Shown: positions 62,434 through 64,000 of the stretch, one piece after another
Layout: every line of letters starts with the position of its first letter
Position numbering within the stretch: the first letter of the stretch is position 1
From: Erysipelotrichaceae bacterium
GTDB taxonomy: Bacteria; Bacillota_I; Bacilli_A; Erysipelotrichales; Erysipelotrichaceae
Assembly: GCA_015058845.1 (NCBI GenBank)
Contig: SVBO01000005.1
Coordinates: forward strand, 19,411 to 83,410
DNA: 64,000 bases
Reading direction: 5' to 3'
The notes under the pieces: generated by a model
Databases searched by the model: none
What the model was told of the DNA's origin: nothing
Seen by the model: only the letters and a program-made list of their open reading frames with translations
Translations under genes and position numbers: made by a program

Positions 62434-63831
62434 CTAGAAATTAAAGTAAATAAATGGGTTATAAGTAGCTTTGATACAGATCAGTACAGCAAAGATAAAG
62501 ATACTTGCTACGACTGCTACATAGCCCCAATGAGTAGTATCTCTTGATTCCATGTATGCAGTGATCTTATGATAGAGTGGTGTGGCACATAGCATAGCGA
62601 TCACTAGTAATACGCCACCTTCTTGAAGATACGCCATGGCACTTGGTCCTACTAGGCTTCCACTCATTCCTAGCATATAACTAATATATTCTACTGCTAG
62701 TGTAATGCTCTCTGCTCTAAAGAATACCCAAGCTATACATACAAAGAAGAGTGTATATAGATGGGCAGCCCATGTTGGTAGTTTCTTGATCGCTGGTGTG
62801 AATTTCTCAAATATTAATAACACGAAGTATAATAGACCCCATAGAATGAATGTCCAGTTAGCACCATGCCAAAGTCCAGTTAAGCTCCATACACATAGGA
62901 TATTCAAGATATGTCTGTGCTTAGCTACTCTATTACCCCCTAGTGGAATATATACATAGTCTCTAAACCATGTACTTAAAGAGATATGCCATCTTCTCCA
63001 GAAGTCTGTAATGTTCTTGGCGATATATGGGTAATTGAAGTTTTCTAAGAAATGGAATCCAAACATTCTTCCCATACCTATAGCCATATCAGAGTATCCA
63101 CTAAAGTCAAAGTAGATCTGTAGAGCATAAGCAATGATCCCGATCCAGGCTAATACCATAGATAAGCTCTCACTTTTTGCTAGTAAGAAGATATTATCTG
63201 CCATGACTCCTAGATAGTTAGAGAGTAATACTTTCTTAGATAGACCCATGATGAAGCGTACAGTTCCTTCAGAGAATTCATCGAAGCTTTCGCTACGTTC
63301 TTCGATCTCATCTGCTACATCTCCATATCTTACGATCGGTCCTGCGATGAGTTGTGGGAACATGGAGATATATAGTCCTAGGTTAAAGATATTCTTTTGG
63401 TAAGGTACTTCTCTCTTATATACATCGAAGATATAGGATAAGATCTGGAATGTGAAGAAAGAGATCCCGATCGGTAATACGATATCTACGGAGATAGAAG
63501 ATCCTGGGAATAAGAATTTCAGGTTATCTAATGTGAAGCCTAAGTACTTATAGACAAATAAGAAAGATAAGTTATAGATCGTAGCGACTACTAACCATAG
63601 TTTACGCATACACCCCTCACTCTTGTCCATAATGATTCCTATTACATAGTTTACTAGAATAGAAAGAAGGATCACGAAAACGAACTTAGGTTCTCCCCAA
63701 GCATAGAATAAGATACTGACTAGTAATAGGAAATAGTTTCGAAACTTTCTTCCTTTAAATATTGGATTATAATACCCGATCAATGTACAGGGTAGAAATA
63801 GGAATAAGAATATTGTAGATGAGAATACCAT
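62434..63831 (-). CDS. MBOAT O-acyltransferase, AlgI-like
   Basis: A 465-residue membrane-bound O-acyltransferase with about ten helices. The family features are YIAKNITDFWRRWHISLSTWFRDYVYIPLGGN (about 255-285) and the catalytic His in SLTGLWHGANWTFILWG. It passes acyl groups across the membrane for attachment to an exported polysaccharide, with the AlgX-like protein next to it. AGAGGTGATC precedes the ATG. No glycan synthesis genes are in the window. Confidence 0.9.
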   Translation of the reverse strand: MVFSSTIFLFLFLPCTLIGYYNPIFKGRKFRNYFLLLVSILFYAWGEPKFVFVILLSILVNYVIGIIMDKSEGCMRKLWLVVATIYNLSFLFVYKYLGFTLDNLKFLFPGSSISVDIVLPIGISFFTFQILSYIFDVYKREVPYQKNIFNLGLYISMFPQLIAGPIVRYGDVADEIEERSESFDEFSEGTVRFIMGLSKKVLLSNYLGVMADNIFLLAKSESLSMVLAWIGIIAYALQIYFDFSGYSDMAIGMGRMFGFHFLENFNYPYIAKNITDFWRRWHISLSTWFRDYVYIPLGGNRVAKHRHILNILCVWSLTGLWHGANWTFILWGLLYFVLLIFEKFTPAIKKLPTWAAHLYTLFFVCIAWVFFRAESITLAVEYISYMLGMSGSLVGPSAMAYLQEGGVLLVIAMLCATPLYHKITAYMESRDTTHWGYVAVVASIFIFAVLICIKATYNPFIYFNF

Positions 63832-63892
63832 ATGATCACCTCTAGATTGTCTTTATAACTTTACCATAGATCTTTCAAGAAATAAAGAAAAA

Positions 63893-64000
63893 GGGGCTGT
63901 AACGAAATAACAAAAAAATAAAGTGTTATAAAGTGAAACTCACACATGAATAAATAATTAGCAGATGCCGACTCTGTTCAAACAGAAAAGACATCTGCTT
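63893..64000. other. right-edge non-coding region, possible mobile-element end
   Basis: After a poly-A stretch, GGGGCTGTAACGAAATAAC begins (63894 on), which resembles an insertion-sequence terminal repeat. It ends with an 8-bp stem (AGCAGATG at 63960-63967 with CATCTGCT at 63992-63999) around an inner TCTGT/ACAGA hairpin. The stretch from 63832 shows no gene. The window ends before any transposase could be seen, so this is weak. Confidence 0.3.

Overview
The window is a low-GC chromosomal segment from a Firmicute. The best match in gene content is an anaerobic, possibly spore-forming lineage near the Erysipelotrichales/Coprobacillaceae; this placement is an inference. It rests on a T-box ahead of hisS-aspS, a lysine riboswitch, Bacillus-type ylbD/ylbE/coaD/ylbJ genes, CotD- and YjcZ-like coat proteins, telA, rqcH, and an Rnf complex instead of aerobic respiratory genes. 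No phage, CRISPR array, rRNA or complete insertion sequence was seen. Coding density is very high, strong AGGAGG ribosome sites are common, and most transcription units end in clear intrinsic terminators.

Layout. 1-6 kb: a DUF4298 protein, a membrane protein with two radical SAM enzymes, then apbE, a DUF1294 protein, a YgjP-type metallopeptidase and rlmA. 6-10 kb: cyclophilin, an OmpR-type two-component system and DegV. 10.1-14.7 kb: tRNA-His, then a compact Tad (Flp) pilus operon with cpaB, tadA, tadB and tadC, a 54-residue Flp-like pilin and pseudopilin-like genes. 14.7-21.8 kb: a methyltransferase and an acetyltransferase, then the Rnf operon rnfC-rnfD-rnfG-rnfE-rnfA-[57-aa four-Cys protein]-rnfB. 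21.9-28.6 kb: a Rieske/FAD oxidoreductase, a YihY protein, alr, two Gfo/Idh dehydrogenases, and tRNA-Val and tRNA-Thr. 28.6-35 kb: an LCM-type methyltransferase, gmk, an M32 carboxypeptidase, telA and rqcH. 35-39 kb: coat genes around ylbJ, coaD, ylbE, ylbD and ftsW. 39-49.9 kb: rluA-map, a DUF1508 protein, azlCD, an SDR and a VUT-family transporter with an attenuator-like leader, a lysine-riboswitch-controlled amino-acid ABC transporter, an M20 dipeptidase and a CHR pair. 49.9-57 kb: lnt and a CcdA-thioredoxin fusion, an aldehyde dehydrogenase, yneF, a 6S-like RNA, a flavin reductase and a DUF1576 protein. 57-64 kb: aspS and hisS behind a T-box, then an MBOAT/AlgX-like polysaccharide acylation operon and a possible mobile-element end at the right edge.

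How the parts connect. ApbE (3.0-4.2 kb) is the expected enzyme for covalently flavinylating RnfG and RnfD. RnfD here carries two extra FMN-binding domains at its C terminus. The same operon has an RnfB without its ferredoxin domain and a previously unlisted 57-residue membrane protein with four cysteines, placed like an NqrM-type iron-centre maturation factor. This modified Rnf operon is the strongest candidate for something new. Second-tier candidates are the leader RNA of the VUT transporter, the Tad locus with its very small genes, the shared mother-cell promoter layout of the two coat genes, and the overlapping Asp/His specifier in the hisS-aspS T-box.
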